In this document: in pieces, positions 1 to 9,900 of the stretch
Layout: each line of letters begins with the position of its first letter
Position numbering within the stretch: the first letter of the stretch is position 1
NCBI RefSeq assembly: GCF_020858115.1
Contig: NZ_JACYMM010000013.1
Location: 1 to 64,000, forward strand
Direction: 5' to 3'
Length of the DNA stretch: 64,000 bases
Origin: Janthinobacterium sp. FW305-129
Lineage (GTDB): Bacteria > Pseudomonadota > Gammaproteobacteria > Burkholderiales > Burkholderiaceae_D
Made by a program: the position numbers and the translations under genes
The notes under the pieces: generated by a model
What the model was told of the DNA's origin: nothing
The model's input: only the letters and a program-made list of their open reading frames with translations
The model's database searches: none

Positions 1-1
1 C

Positions 2-505
2 GTGAGCGCTGCCGAGGTGGCCCTGTGCAGCGCGCCAGCCGCCACCCACCGTCCGGCGCGCCTGATCGAGCCATCGAGCATGACGCGCTCCGTGCGGGGC
101 CAGGGCGCGAATACCCGCTACGTGTGCGACATCCTGCCGCAGACGGAGGAAGCAGACGGCTTGCTGGTGGTGGAAGTCGTCACGCCGTCCGGCCATTCGT
201 CGAGCTATCCGCCGCACAAGCACGACAGCGACAATATTCCAACCGAAAGTTCTCTGGAAGAAACGTATTACCACCGCCTCAATCCCGAACAGGGCTTTGC
301 CTACCAGCGCGTCTATACGGATGACCGCTCCATCGATGAAGCCATGGCCGTGGAAAACCACGACGTGGTGATGGTGCCCAGGGGCTACCACCCCGTCACC
401 GTGCCGTATGGCTACGACGGCTATTACCTGAACGTGATGGCCGGCCCGAAACGCGTGTGGCACTTTAAAAACGACCCGGCCCATGACTGGCTGATGACGA
501 AATAA
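2..505 (+). CDS. iolB: 5-deoxy-glucuronate isomerase, 3' part (partial)
   Basis: The open frame enters from the left edge, so the 167 residues visible are only the C-terminal part of a protein that is normally about 270 residues. The cupin-like stretch with PPHKHDSD and the following EETYYHR is typical of IolB, with His and Glu residues placed to bind a metal. IolB isomerises 5-deoxy-glucuronate to 2-deoxy-5-keto-gluconate in myo-inositol catabolism. The next gene, iolA, lies 14 bases downstream on the same strand and encodes the last enzyme of the pathway, which supports the call. The GTG at position 2 is probably internal, not the start. Confidence 0.9.
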   Translation: MSAAEVALCSAPAATHRPARLIEPSSMTRSVRGQGANTRYVCDILPQTEEADGLLVVEVVTPSGHSSSYPPHKHDSDNIPTESSLEETYYHRLNPEQGFAYQRVYTDDRSIDEAMAVENHDVVMVPRGYHPVTVPYGYDGYYLNVMAGPKRVWHFKNDPAHDWLMTK

Positions 506-519
506 CCAAGGACAAGACA

Positions 520-2019
520 ATGACGACCCCGATGATTGGCCACTTTATTGGTGGCAACCCCATGGCTTCGCGCTCGGAGCGCACGAGCGACGTTTTCAAT
601 CCCGCTACGGGCGCCGTGACGGCGAAGGTTTCCCTGGCCACTGCCGCCGAGCTGAACGCGGCCGTGGCCGCCGCCCATGCGGCGTTTCCCGCCTGGTCGC
701 AGACCTCGCCATTGCGCCGCGCGCGGGTCATGTTCAAGTTCAAGGAATTGCTGGAGCAAAACGCCGACAGGCTGGCCGAGCTGATCACGCGTGAACACGG
801 CAAAGTGTTTACGGATGCGAAAGGGGAAGTGACGCGCGGCATCGAAGTGGTGGAATTTGCCTGCGGCATCCCGCAAATGATGAAGGGCGAGTATTCGGAA
901 CAGGTGGCCGGCGGCATCGATGCCTGGTCGATCCGCCAGGCGCTCGGTGTCTGTGTCGGCATCACGCCGTTCAACTTTCCCGTGATGGTGCCGATGTGGA
1001 TGTTCCCGATGGCCATTGCCTGCGGCAACACGTTCGTGCTGAAACCGTCGGAGCGCGACCCGTCGGCCAGCCTGCTGCTGGCGCAGCTGTTGACGGACGC
1101 GGGCTTGCCGGACGGCGTCTTCAACGTGGTGCAGGGAGATAAGGAAGCCGTGGATGGCTTGCTGCACCACCCGGACGTGCGCGCCGTCAGCTTCGTCGGT
1201 TCCACGCCGATCGCCGAATATATCTATGCGACCGGCTGCGCGCAGGGCAAGCGCGTGCAGGCACTCGGTGGCGCGAAAAACCACATGGTCGTCATGCCGG
1301 ACGCGGACATTCCCCAGACGGTGGACGCCCTGATGGGTGCCGCCTTCGGTTCGGCCGGCGAGCGCTGCATGGCCATTTCCGTCGTCGTGGCGGTGGGTAA
1401 TGTGGCGGACCAGCTGGTGGAAGCGCTGGTGCCCCGCATCGCGGCACTCAAGATTACGCAGGGCATGGATTTAGCAGCGGAAATGGGGCCCGTGGTGACG
1501 CAGGTACATAAGGACAAGATCGCCGGCTATATCGCTACGGGCGTCAAGGAAGGCGCCAAGCTCATCTGCGACGGGCGCGGCTTCGTCTTGCCCGGCCACG
1601 AGCACGGCTTTTTCCTCGGCGGCAGCCTGTTCGACCACGTCACGCCCGAGATGACGATTTATAAGGAAGAAATCTTCGGTCCCGTGCTGTGCATCGTGCG
1701 CGTGCCCGATTTTGCCACCGCGCTGGACCTCGTCAATGCGCATGAGTACGGCAACGGCACGGCGATTTATACGCGCGATGGCAACACGGCGCGCGAATAC
1801 ACGCACCGGGTGCAGGTGGGGATGGTGGGCGTGAATGTGCCGATCCCCGTGCCGATGGCCTTCCACAGCTTCGGCGGCTGGAAGCGCAGCCTGTTCGGCG
1901 ACCACCATGCGCACGGCCCGGAATCCGTGCGTTTCTACACGAAACAGAAGGCCGTCACCCAGCGCTGGCCGGCCTCGACGGCTGCCGGGGCCGAGTTTGC
2001 CATGCCGACCCTGAAGTAA
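520..2019 (+). CDS. iolA: CoA-acylating methylmalonate-semialdehyde dehydrogenase
   Basis: This 499-residue aldehyde dehydrogenase has the usual family length. Visible motifs are the ITPFNFP segment near residue 148, the NAD-fold FVGST segment, and GSAGERCMA with the catalytic cysteine at about residue 283. The GERCMA context is characteristic of the CoA-dependent MmsA/IolA branch, which converts malonate or methylmalonate semialdehyde to acetyl- or propionyl-CoA. The ATG follows an AAGGACAAGACA ribosome-binding region. It is the promoter-distal partner of iolB, 14 bases away, so inositol catabolism is the more likely role; a role in valine catabolism (mmsA) is the alternative. Confidence 0.93.
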   Translation: MTTPMIGHFIGGNPMASRSERTSDVFNPATGAVTAKVSLATAAELNAAVAAAHAAFPAWSQTSPLRRARVMFKFKELLEQNADRLAELITREHGKVFTDAKGEVTRGIEVVEFACGIPQMMKGEYSEQVAGGIDAWSIRQALGVCVGITPFNFPVMVPMWMFPMAIACGNTFVLKPSERDPSASLLLAQLLTDAGLPDGVFNVVQGDKEAVDGLLHHPDVRAVSFVGSTPIAEYIYATGCAQGKRVQALGGAKNHMVVMPDADIPQTVDALMGAAFGSAGERCMAISVVVAVGNVADQLVEALVPRIAALKITQGMDLAAEMGPVVTQVHKDKIAGYIATGVKEGAKLICDGRGFVLPGHEHGFFLGGSLFDHVTPEMTIYKEEIFGPVLCIVRVPDFATALDLVNAHEYGNGTAIYTRDGNTAREYTHRVQVGMVGVNVPIPVPMAFHSFGGWKRSLFGDHHAHGPESVRFYTKQKAVTQRWPASTAAGAEFAMPTLK

Positions 2020-2055
2020 TCCCGCTGTAAAACCCGCTGGTTCGCTTCTTGCTTG

Positions 2056-2085
2056 CTGCAATGGTTAACTATTTAGCCATTGCAG
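2056..2085 (+). promoter_or_regulatory. Perfect 9-bp inverted repeat in the nasT leader
   Basis: CTGCAATGG (2056-2064) pairs exactly with CCATTGCAG (2077-2085) around a 12-base AT-rich loop. The right arm ends 9 bases before the nasT ATG at 2095, where no good Shine-Dalgarno is visible. There is no T-run, so an intrinsic terminator for iolA is unlikely. It may be a protein operator or an RNA hairpin that hides the nasT start. Confidence 0.5.
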
Positions 2086-2094
2086 ATCGCTCCC

Positions 2095-2733
2095 ATGACG
2101 TCCAGCCGTACCCAGCCTTTGCGCATCGTTGTCGTCAACACTATTGTCGAGCATGGCGTGCACGAGAATGCGGCCTTGGCTGCCCAGGTGCAGCGCGGCA
2201 ATGCCTTGCGCATCGGCTTGCTGGAATCTGGGTACGACATCGTCGCCTCGCTTCCAGCCGACCTCTACCTTCCCGAGCGCATCGCGCAGTTGCAGCCTGA
2301 TCTCATCATCATCGACGCGGAATCGGATGCGCGCGACGTGCTCGAACACATCGTCATCGCCACGCGCGACGAGCGCCGCCCCATCGTCCTGTTCACGGAA
2401 GACGGCGCCACGGCCAGCATCGACGCGGCCATGGCGGCCGGCGTATCCGCCTATATCGTGGCCGGCTTGCAGGCCGAGCGCATTCAGCCGGTGCTGAACG
2501 TGGCGCTGGCGCGCTTTCGCCAGGAAGAAAAACTGCGCGCCGAATTGCTCGACACGCGGCACAAGTTGCTGGAACGCAAGGTCATCGAGCGGGCCAAGGG
2601 CTTGCTGATGACGCATCACGGCTTGACGGAAGAGCAGGCTTACCAGCGCTTGCGCAGCATGGCCATGAACAAGAAACTCAAGCTGGCCGACATCGCCCAG
2701 CGCATCCTCGACGTGGAGGACTTGCTGGGATGA
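2095..2733 (+). CDS. nasT: ANTAR-domain response regulator NasT
   Basis: The 212-residue product has a receiver-like domain (about residues 10-125, beginning LRIVVVNTIVEHGVH) followed by a helical linker and an ANTAR RNA-binding domain whose core includes ERAKGLLMTHHGLTEEQAY. NasT-type proteins bind nascent leader RNA and prevent termination of nitrate-assimilation transcripts when released from NasS. The next gene encodes the NasS sensor, which strongly supports this name over a generic AmiR. A TTG at 2080 would extend the frame, but the ATG at 2095 fits the domain boundary better. The inverted repeat at 2056-2085 lies just upstream. Confidence 0.88.
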   Translation: MTSSRTQPLRIVVVNTIVEHGVHENAALAAQVQRGNALRIGLLESGYDIVASLPADLYLPERIAQLQPDLIIIDAESDARDVLEHIVIATRDERRPIVLFTEDGATASIDAAMAAGVSAYIVAGLQAERIQPVLNVALARFRQEEKLRAELLDTRHKLLERKVIERAKGLLMTHHGLTEEQAYQRLRSMAMNKKLKLADIAQRILDVEDLLG

Positions 2734-2756
2734 ATCGTTCATTTCCTGATACATGC

Positions 2757-2838
2757 TGGTGCAATGCACCATCGCGGTGCGTTTCCCGCCGCCATCAACC
2801 GGGCATGCACGGGCACGGTCCTTGCTGCTGGAACAGCA
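2757..2838 (+). promoter_or_regulatory. Candidate structured RNA leader of nasS
   Basis: The 157-base gap between nasT and nasS holds several hairpins. TGGTGC (2757-2762) pairs with GCACCA (2766-2771). The same GCACC can instead pair with GGTGC at 2776-2780, so the two are mutually exclusive. TGCTG (2823-2827) pairs with CAGCA (2834-2838) around a six-base loop, CTGGAA. ANTAR proteins recognise paired hexaloop hairpins with A at loop position 1 and G at position 4; this loop has G4 but not A1. Autoregulation by NasT is therefore only a possibility. Confidence 0.35.
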
Positions 2839-2890
2839 TGACCTTGCCCATGGCGGCGCGGCAAAACAGTATTTATCAGCAAGGAATGGT

Positions 2891-4081
2891 ATGACAGAGC
2901 AAATGGGCAAAGAGACAGGGCAGGGCGCGCAGGTGTTGCGGACCCTGCAGCCAGAAAAACAGACGATACGCATCGGCTACCTGCCGCTGACCGATTGCGC
3001 CTCGCTGGTGATGGCGTCGAAGCTGGGCCTGGATGAAAAATACGGCATCAAGATCGAACTGAGCCGCGAAATGTCGTGGGCCGGCGTGCGCGACAAGCTG
3101 AACAGTGGTGAACTCGATGCGGCCCACGTCTTGTACGGGCTCGTGTATGGCGTGCAGATGGGCATCGGCGGGCAGCGGCACGACATGGCCGTCTTGATGA
3201 ACCTCAATCACAGCGGCCAGGCCGTGACCCTGTCGGCGGCGCTGGCGCGCGACGGCGCCCACGATGGCGATTCGCTGGCGCGCCACCTGCGGGCCGCATC
3301 GCGGCCGTTTGCGTTTGCGCATACTTTCCCGACCGGCAATCACGCGATGCTGCTGCAATACTGGCTGGCCGCGCATGGCATCGATCCGCTGCGCGACGCG
3401 CGCGTGCTGACGGTGCCGCCATCGCAGATGGTGGCGGCCTTGCGCACGGGCCAGATGGATGGCTTTTGCGCGGGCGAGCCGTGGGGCTACAAGGCCATCG
3501 TCGATGGCGTGGGCGTGACGGCCACCACCAGCGGCGCCATCTGGCCCGACCATCCGGGCAAGGTGCTGGGCACCAGCGCCGCGTTTGCGCACGCGCATCC
3601 GAACAGCTGCCGCGCCCTGATCGCCGCCGTGCTCGAGGCGGGCCGCTGGATCGACGCCAGCGATGCCAACCGGCTGGCCATGGCGGCCATCCTGGCCGAG
3701 CCCGCTTATCTGCATACGCCGCAGGAAATGCTGGCGCCGCGTGTTCTTGGCCATTACCAGGATGGCCTGGGCAAGACCTGGGACGAGGCGCACGGCTTGC
3801 AGTTTTACGGCGAAGGCGCCGTCAATTTTCCGTATCTGTCCGACGGCATGTGGTTCATGACCCAGCACCGGCGCTGGGGCTTGCTGCGCGACGAACCCGA
3901 TTACCTGGCGGTGGCAAGGCAAGTCAACCGCATCGACCTGTACCGCCAGGCGGCGGAAATGACGGCCACGCCCGTACCAAAGGCCCCCATGCGCAGTTCG
4001 ACCCTGTGCGACGGCGCCGTGTGGGACGGCAGCGCGCCGGAAGCGTATGCGGCATCGTTTGCCATCGGTCACTTTTTTTAA
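2891..4081 (+). CDS. nasS: Nitrate sensor NasS (CmpA/NrtA-like binding protein)
   Basis: This 396-residue protein belongs to the NrtA/CmpA periplasmic-binding family, starting with QTIRIGYLPLTDCASLVMA and containing FAHTFPTGNHAMLLQYWLA. It lacks a signal peptide, as expected for the cytoplasmic NasS sensor that holds NasT and releases it when nitrate or nitrite is bound. The ATG at 2891 follows AAGGAATGGT; an open frame reaches back to 2753 but the added residues look non-coding. The stop overlaps the region where cobA begins, suggesting cotranscription nasT-nasS-cobA. The alternative, the binding component of a nitrate ABC transporter, is less likely because no permease or ATPase is adjacent. 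Confidence 0.88.
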   Translation: MTEQMGKETGQGAQVLRTLQPEKQTIRIGYLPLTDCASLVMASKLGLDEKYGIKIELSREMSWAGVRDKLNSGELDAAHVLYGLVYGVQMGIGGQRHDMAVLMNLNHSGQAVTLSAALARDGAHDGDSLARHLRAASRPFAFAHTFPTGNHAMLLQYWLAAHGIDPLRDARVLTVPPSQMVAALRTGQMDGFCAGEPWGYKAIVDGVGVTATTSGAIWPDHPGKVLGTSAAFAHAHPNSCRALIAAVLEAGRWIDASDANRLAMAAILAEPAYLHTPQEMLAPRVLGHYQDGLGKTWDEAHGLQFYGEGAVNFPYLSDGMWFMTQHRRWGLLRDEPDYLAVARQVNRIDLYRQAAEMTATPVPKAPMRSSTLCDGAVWDGSAPEAYAASFAIGHFF

Positions 4082-4095
4082 TGGGAGATGTCATC

Positions 4096-4860
4096 ATGGC
4101 GCAACTTGGAAGCGTAACCCTGGTGGGCGCCGGTCCCGGCGATCCGGACTTGCTGACGATCAAGGCGGTAAAAGCCATCGCGCGGGCCGACGTGGTGCTG
4201 ATCGACGACCTCGTCAACCCGGCCATCCTCGCCCATGCGGCACAAGGCGTGCGCGTGGTCGAGGTGGGCAAGCGGGGCGGCTGCGCTTCCACGCCGCAAG
4301 CCTTCATCGAGCGCCTGATGCTGGCCGAGGCCCGCGCCGGCCTGCACGTGGTGCGCCTGAAAGGGGGCGACCCGTATTTGTTCGGCCGCGGCGGCGAAGA
4401 GCGCGCCTACCTGCGCAGCCACGGCGTGGCCGTCGACGTGATCCCCGGCATCAGCAGCGGCCTTGCCGCACCGTCCAGCATCGGCGTGCCGCTGACGCAC
4501 CGCAGCTGGAGCCAGGGCGCGATCTTCGTTACCGGTCATGGCAAGGATAGCGCCTCGGAGCCGAACTGGCTTGCGCTGGCGCAAAGCGGCTTGACCCTGG
4601 TCATCTACATGGGCGTGGCCAGGGTGGCCGCCATCCAGGCGGGCTTGCTGGCCGGCGGCATGGCGCCCGGCACGCCCGTGGCCGTGGTGCAATCGGCCAG
4701 CTTGCCGGCGCAGCGCCAGTTGCTGAGCACCTTGCAGGAGCTGCCCGACCACTTGCAGGCCAGCGGCCTGGGCAGTCCCAGCATCATCGTCGTGGGCGAT
4801 GTGGTGCGCTGCGCCGATGCCTGGGATGACCATGGCGCCTTGCTGGCCGCGGCCGTGTGA
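4096..4860 (+). CDS. cobA: Uroporphyrinogen-III C-methyltransferase
   Basis: The 254-residue product is a single-domain SAM-dependent methylase. It shows VGAGPGDPDLLTIKA at the N-terminus, RLKGGDPYLFGRGGEE in the middle and IPGISSGLAAP followed by GVPLTHR. It makes precorrin-2 for siroheme (or cobalamin). Adjacency to nasTS points to siroheme for assimilatory nitrite reductase. The ATG at 4096 has GGGAGA about 8 bases upstream; an ATG at 4081 overlapping the nasS stop is the alternative. No CysG dehydrogenase/chelatase domain is fused, so those steps must be encoded elsewhere. Confidence 0.92.
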   Translation: MAQLGSVTLVGAGPGDPDLLTIKAVKAIARADVVLIDDLVNPAILAHAAQGVRVVEVGKRGGCASTPQAFIERLMLAEARAGLHVVRLKGGDPYLFGRGGEERAYLRSHGVAVDVIPGISSGLAAPSSIGVPLTHRSWSQGAIFVTGHGKDSASEPNWLALAQSGLTLVIYMGVARVAAIQAGLLAGGMAPGTPVAVVQSASLPAQRQLLSTLQELPDHLQASGLGSPSIIVVGDVVRCADAWDDHGALLAAAV

Positions 4861-4861
4861 T

Positions 4862-5842
4862 TTAGCGGATCGGCAGGGCCACGGGACGGATGGGCGCCGC
4901 GTCGCCGCCACGGAATTTCAAGGACGCGCCGATGAAGGCGAACTGGTAGACCTTGTCGCGCGACAAGCCTTCCAGGTCGACCAGCTCCAGGATGGGCGCG
5001 CCCTGCTGCGCCAGCAGATAGGTGTGCACAGGCAGGTAATTGCCCGCCACTTCGGAGGGAAACGCCTCGAAACTGAGGTTGTCCGCCCCCACCACCATGG
5101 CGCCGCCATCTTCCACGAGGAATTTCGCCGCATCGAGCGACAGGCCGGGCGGATTCGCCATGTAGGCTTGCGCCTGCTCATAGTGCTGCATGCGGCCCGT
5201 GCGTATCAGCACCACGTCGCCCTGTTCCAGCGTCACCTTCTGCTGCGCCAGTGCCGCGCGCAAATCTTGCCGCGTGACCCGGTAATTGTCGGGCAGCTGC
5301 TGGAGCCCCTTGGCCACGGCCACGTCGATCAGCACGCCGCGCGCGACGATGGGCGGCAGTTTCTCCGCGCCCGTCACGGTCCAGCCCCGGTCGCCCAGAT
5401 GTTGCTCTTCCGTAAAACCGTTCCAGATCTTGCCGTTCAGGCCGAAGTGGTTGAGCGCGTCGATATGCGTGCCCATGTGCGCATACATGGACACGGCCGA
5501 GCCCGTGTAACTGACGTGGCGGTTCATCTGTTCGCCCACGTGCATGGAATCGGCCACCACGTTGCCCTTCGGCGTGTGCGTCATCCACATCTGGTAGGGC
5601 GGGTCGCCGGCCGCTTGCCAGCTGGGCATGCCGATATAGAAATCGACGGCCAGGTCGTAGCTCTTGCCGCCGTCGATGCGGGCCAGGATGGCGGCGCGCG
5701 AGGCCGCCGTCATCAGGTTCAGGCGGCCGATCTCGTCTTTCGGGCCCCAGGGGCTGATGCCCACTTCGGGCAGGGCGGCCTGCACTGTCCCTCCCAGCAG
5801 GGCCAGCAGCAGGGCAGTCAGGGTGGCGGATGGTTTGAACAT
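4862..5842 (-). CDS. Secreted cyclase-family (kynurenine-formamidase-like) metal hydrolase
   Basis: The 326-residue protein starts with a typical signal peptide of about 22 residues ending VQA, behind a clear AAGGAGCACCCC ribosome-binding site. It belongs to the Cyclase family (PF04199): the metal-binding motif HMGTHIDALNH is at about residues 121-131, followed by VLIDVA and GDVVLIRTGR. Members hydrolyse N-formylkynurenine, isatin or similar cyclic amides; the substrate here cannot be told. It diverges from a LysR-type gene across 105 bases, a layout in which the regulator normally controls the enzyme gene. Its stop codon lies directly against the cobA stop (convergent). Confidence 0.8.
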   Translation of the reverse strand: MFKPSATLTALLLALLGGTVQAALPEVGISPWGPKDEIGRLNLMTAASRAAILARIDGGKSYDLAVDFYIGMPSWQAAGDPPYQMWMTHTPKGNVVADSMHVGEQMNRHVSYTGSAVSMYAHMGTHIDALNHFGLNGKIWNGFTEEQHLGDRGWTVTGAEKLPPIVARGVLIDVAVAKGLQQLPDNYRVTRQDLRAALAQQKVTLEQGDVVLIRTGRMQHYEQAQAYMANPPGLSLDAAKFLVEDGGAMVVGADNLSFEAFPSEVAGNYLPVHTYLLAQQGAPILELVDLEGLSRDKVYQFAFIGASLKFRGGDAAPIRPVALPIR

Positions 5843-5947
5843 GGGGTGCTCCTTGCGTGACATGAATGAAGAAGCCGTCATCATATTGTTTTCTATTTCA
5901 ATGATAATCAGCGATAAAATAATAAGATATTCAACTGGAGGGAAAGA

Positions 5948-6841
5948 ATGATGGATGTCCTGGCGCACATGCGCGTGTTTCGCAAGGTGGTCGAGCGCGA
6001 CAGCTTCAGCAAGGCGGCGCTGGACTTGAACCAGTCGGCGGCGGCCATCAGCAAGCAGGTGCGCCAGCTGGAGGCGCATCTGGGCACCGTGCTGCTGGTG
6101 CGCACGACGCGGCGCATGAGCTTGTCTGACGGCGGGCGTGCCTACTATCTTGAATGCTGCCGCCTGCTCGATGAAATCGACGCGCTGGAACTGGCCACGC
6201 GCGGCTGCACCGGCAAGGTGGCGGGGCGGCTGCGCGTGAATGCGCCGCTGTCGTTTGGCCTGAAGGTGCTGTCGCCGCTGCTGCCGGACTTCATGGCCCG
6301 TTATCCGGACGTCAAGATCGAGATGACTCTGGACGACCGCCTGCGCGACGTGGTGGGCGAGGGCTATGACGTATCGCTGCGCATCCGTGCCGCGCTGGCC
6401 GATTCGTCCCTGGTGGCGCGCCGCCTGGGCGACGTCGAGCAAATGATCTGCGCAGCGCCCGCCTACCTGGCGCGGCGCGGCACGCCGGGCCAGGCGCAGG
6501 ATCTGCACGGCCACGACTGCCTGGCCTACCGGCTGGCCGACAGTCCCGGCGTCTGGCAGCTGGCCGGCCCGGAAGGGGCGAGCAGCATCGTGCTGCCCGT
6601 GCGCTTTTCCGCCGACAGCAGCCTGCTGCTGGCCGACATGCTGGTGGCGGGCATCGGCGTGGGCGCGTTGCCGTCGTTCGTCGCCGCGCCGCTGCTGGCC
6701 AGCGGCGCCCTGGTGCGCGTGCTGCCGTCGCACGCCATGGCCAGGCGCGGCGTGTATGCCTTGATGCCCGATGGACGCCACGTGCAGGAAAAGGTGCGCG
6801 CCTTCTGCGACTTCCTGGCCGGGGCGCTGCAGGGGGCCTAG
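5948..6841 (+). CDS. LysR-type transcriptional regulator
   Basis: The 297-residue protein has an N-terminal winged helix (about residues 1-60, with FSKAALDLNQSAAAISKQVRQLE as the recognition region) and a C-terminal effector-binding domain. The sequence RTTRRMSLSDGGRAYY is typical of the CrgA/PecT-like LysR branch. Two adjacent ATGs (5948 and 5951) follow a CTGGAGGGAAAG ribosome-binding site. It diverges from the secreted cyclase-family gene, so it probably regulates that gene through the AT-rich 105-base gap between them. The inducer is unknown. Confidence 0.88.
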   Translation: MMDVLAHMRVFRKVVERDSFSKAALDLNQSAAAISKQVRQLEAHLGTVLLVRTTRRMSLSDGGRAYYLECCRLLDEIDALELATRGCTGKVAGRLRVNAPLSFGLKVLSPLLPDFMARYPDVKIEMTLDDRLRDVVGEGYDVSLRIRAALADSSLVARRLGDVEQMICAAPAYLARRGTPGQAQDLHGHDCLAYRLADSPGVWQLAGPEGASSIVLPVRFSADSSLLLADMLVAGIGVGALPSFVAAPLLASGALVRVLPSHAMARRGVYALMPDGRHVQEKVRAFCDFLAGALQGA

Positions 6842-6983
6842 GCGCCAGGTGTTTTCCAGGGCAACCATCATGCGCGCTTTTTTTCATGCATAGATGCGTC
6901 TGGCAAGGGCTTTGATAGTATCCTCGTACTTGCTGGGCGGCGGGGCGCCGCACATTCGAGGAAACCGGAATAAGCGATCGACA

Positions 6984-9900
6984 ATGCACACTTTGAGCAA
7001 GGGCGGGACGGCAGCGGGTATCAGAATCTGGGCGGGTGGCCTGCTGCTGGCCTTGGCGGTGGGCGGCGCGCTGTATGCGGGCGCGGCGCGCACGGTCAAT
7101 GACGACGCCGAACAGCGTTTCGACAATCTCACGCATGGCGCCCAGCATAGCCTGATCACGCGCGTAAAAAGCTATTCCGACCTGCTGCGCGGCCTCGAAG
7201 CCCTGTTCCGCACCAGCGAGCATCTGACGCGCCGCCAGTTCCACGATTACGTGGCCGGCCTCGATATCGCGCGCCAGTTTCCCGCCATCGAATCGGTCAA
7301 CTACGCGGTGGCCGTCCCGTCGGCGCAGCGCGCCGCCTTCATCGAGGCCGTGCGCCGCGACACCAGTCTGGCACCGCGCGGCTATCCCGATTTTACCCTC
7401 CGCCCGCCCGGCGAGCGGCCCGAATACACGGTGCTCACTTACCTGGAGCCCGATTCCCTGCTGGGCGAGCGCATGGGCGTCGATATCGGCGCCAACCCGC
7501 TGGTGGCCCAGTCCCTGGCGCAGGCGCGCGACAGCGGCGAGGTCAGCGCGTCGGGGCAGGTGATCATGATCAAGGGGCCGCCCGCGCACGTGGGCCTGGG
7601 CATGCGCCTGCCCGTGTACCGCAACGGCATGCCGCAGGGCAGCGTGGCCGAGCGCCGCGCCGCCTACCAGGGCTCCGTCGGCATCGGCTTCGGCGTGGCG
7701 CAGCTGGTGCACAGCGCGCTCGAACGCAGCGCCCTGGAACCGCTGCACCTGACCCTGTACAGCGCCGCCGACCCGTTGCCGGCCAGCGGGACCCTGGCCA
7801 TTGCGCCGCAGGACCGGCTGCTGTTCAACGACGATGGCGACCTGGCGGCGGCGCCGCCGCAACCGGGCAGCGATGCCGCGTATTTCGACCAGGTGCTGCC
7901 CGTGGCTTACCAGGGCGGCCTGTGGAAAGCCCATTTCCGCGTGCGCAAGGCGGAGCTGTACAGCCCTTTCGACCGCTATTTCCCGTGGCTGGCGCTGGCC
8001 GTCGGCGTGGCCGGCACGCTGCTCGGTTATGGCTATATCTTTACCCTGTACCGTTCGCGCCGCAGCGCGGTGGCGCAGCGCACCCTGCTCGACACGGTGC
8101 TCGACAGCGTCGACGCCTATGTCTACATGAAGGACGCCGACCTGCGCTACCGCTACGTGAATGCGCGCACGGCGAAGATACTGGGCCGCCCGGCGGAGCA
8201 GCTGATCGGCCGCCAGGATGGTGAATTGATGCTCGGCGATGCGGCCGCCGCCGCGCAGCTGACCGAACGCCAGGTGTTCGACAGCGGCGCCAAGTTCGTC
8301 GGCGAGGAGCGCTTCGTCGATGCGCAGGGCCAGGTGCATCACCTGTGGAGCGTGAAGGTGCCGCTGGGCTTGCCCGGTCCCGTCACGGGCCTGATCGGCC
8401 TGTCCACCGACGTGACGGAACTGCACCGCCTGAAGGAGCAGGCCGACGCGGCCAGCCAGGCCAAGAGCGACTTCCTGTCGAACATGAGCCATGAAATCCG
8501 CACGCCGATGAACAGCATCATCGGCATGGCGCACCTGGCGCTGAAATCGGTGGCCGATGCGCGCCAGCGCGACTATCTGCAGAAAATCTTCCATTCGGGC
8601 CAGCACTTGCTGGGCCTGATCAATGACATCCTCGATTTTTCCAAGATCGAGGCGGGCAAGCTGGAGCTGGAGGTGCTGGACTTCCGTCTCGACACCCTGC
8701 TGGCGAACATCGCCAGCCAGCTCGGCGATGCGGCCGCCGTCAAAGGCCTGGCGCTGCAGTTCGATATCGCGCCGGAGCTGCCGCAGCGCTGGCGCGGCGA
8801 CCCGCTGCGCCTGGAGCAGGTCTTGCTGAACCTGGCCAGCAACGCCATCAAGTTTTCCGACAATGGCAGCATCTTCGTGCGCGTGCGCCAGTCCGAGGAG
8901 CGCGCCAGCCACAGCATGCTGCGCTTCGAGGTGCAGGACCGGGGCATCGGCATGAACCAGGAAGAGGTGGCGCAGCTGTTCCGCTCCTTCCACCAGGCCG
9001 ACCCGTCGACCACGCGCAAGTATGGCGGCAGCGGCCTGGGGCTGGTGATCAGCAAGCAGCTGGTGGAGTTGATGGGCGGCAAGGTGGGCGTGTACAGCCA
9101 GCCGGGCCTGGGCAGCACCTTCTGGTTCACGGCGCGCCTGGAGAAAAGCGCGCAGGCCAGCGACGAGCGCATCGCCGAGGTGGAGCCGGAAGTGCTGGGG
9201 GTGATACGCGGCGCGTCCATCCTGCTGGTGGAAGACAACGTCTTCAGCCAGCAGGTGGGCTGCGAATTGCTGGAAGACGCCGGCGCCACCGTTTGCGTCG
9301 CCTGCAATGGCCGCGAAGCGCTGGAATTGCTGGCCCATCGGCGCTACGATTGCGTGCTGATGGACGTGCAGATGCCGGAGATGGATGGCTTCGAGGCGAC
9401 GCGCCGCATCCGCGCCGACCCGCAGCTAGCCGGCCTGCTGGTGATCGCCATGACGGCCAATGCCGGCAGCGAAGACCGCGCCCGCTGCCTGGCGGCGGGC
9501 ATGGATGAATTCGTGACCAAGCCGATCGCTCCGAATCTGCTGTTTCACCTGCTGGCGAAATGGTTCCGTTTGCGTGGAGGCATCGGCCATGCGCGCGCGG
9601 GCGACAGGCTGGTGGCCGCGCCGAAAGCGCCGCCGTCGGACGCCTCGCCGGAGCCGCGCGACACGGCCATCCTCGACCTGGCCACCCTGGCGCTCACGTT
9701 CAGCAATGATGCCGTGAAGATGCGCAAGTACACCCAGCTGTTTCTCGACACGGCGCGCGACGGCATCGCCGAAATGGAGCAAGCCATGGCATTGGAAGAC
9801 CTGGGACGGCTGGCCGACCTGGGCCACCGCAGCAAATCGTCGGCGCTGGCCGTGGGCGCCCATGCATTTGCCGGCCTGTGCATGTCGATCGAAGGCTTGC

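Noticed and set aside
2753-2890. N-terminal extension of nasS
   Set aside because: The extra residues are not family-like, whereas the ATG at 2891 has a ribosome-binding site and starts just before the conserved domain.
3466-4095. Upstream extension of the cobA frame into nasS
   Set aside because: It overlaps nasS in another frame; the methylase motif starts only after 4096.
5843-6871. Long minus-strand open frame continuing upstream of the cyclase-family gene
   Set aside because: It is antisense to the LysR gene, and the signal peptide and ribosome-binding site place the start at 5842.
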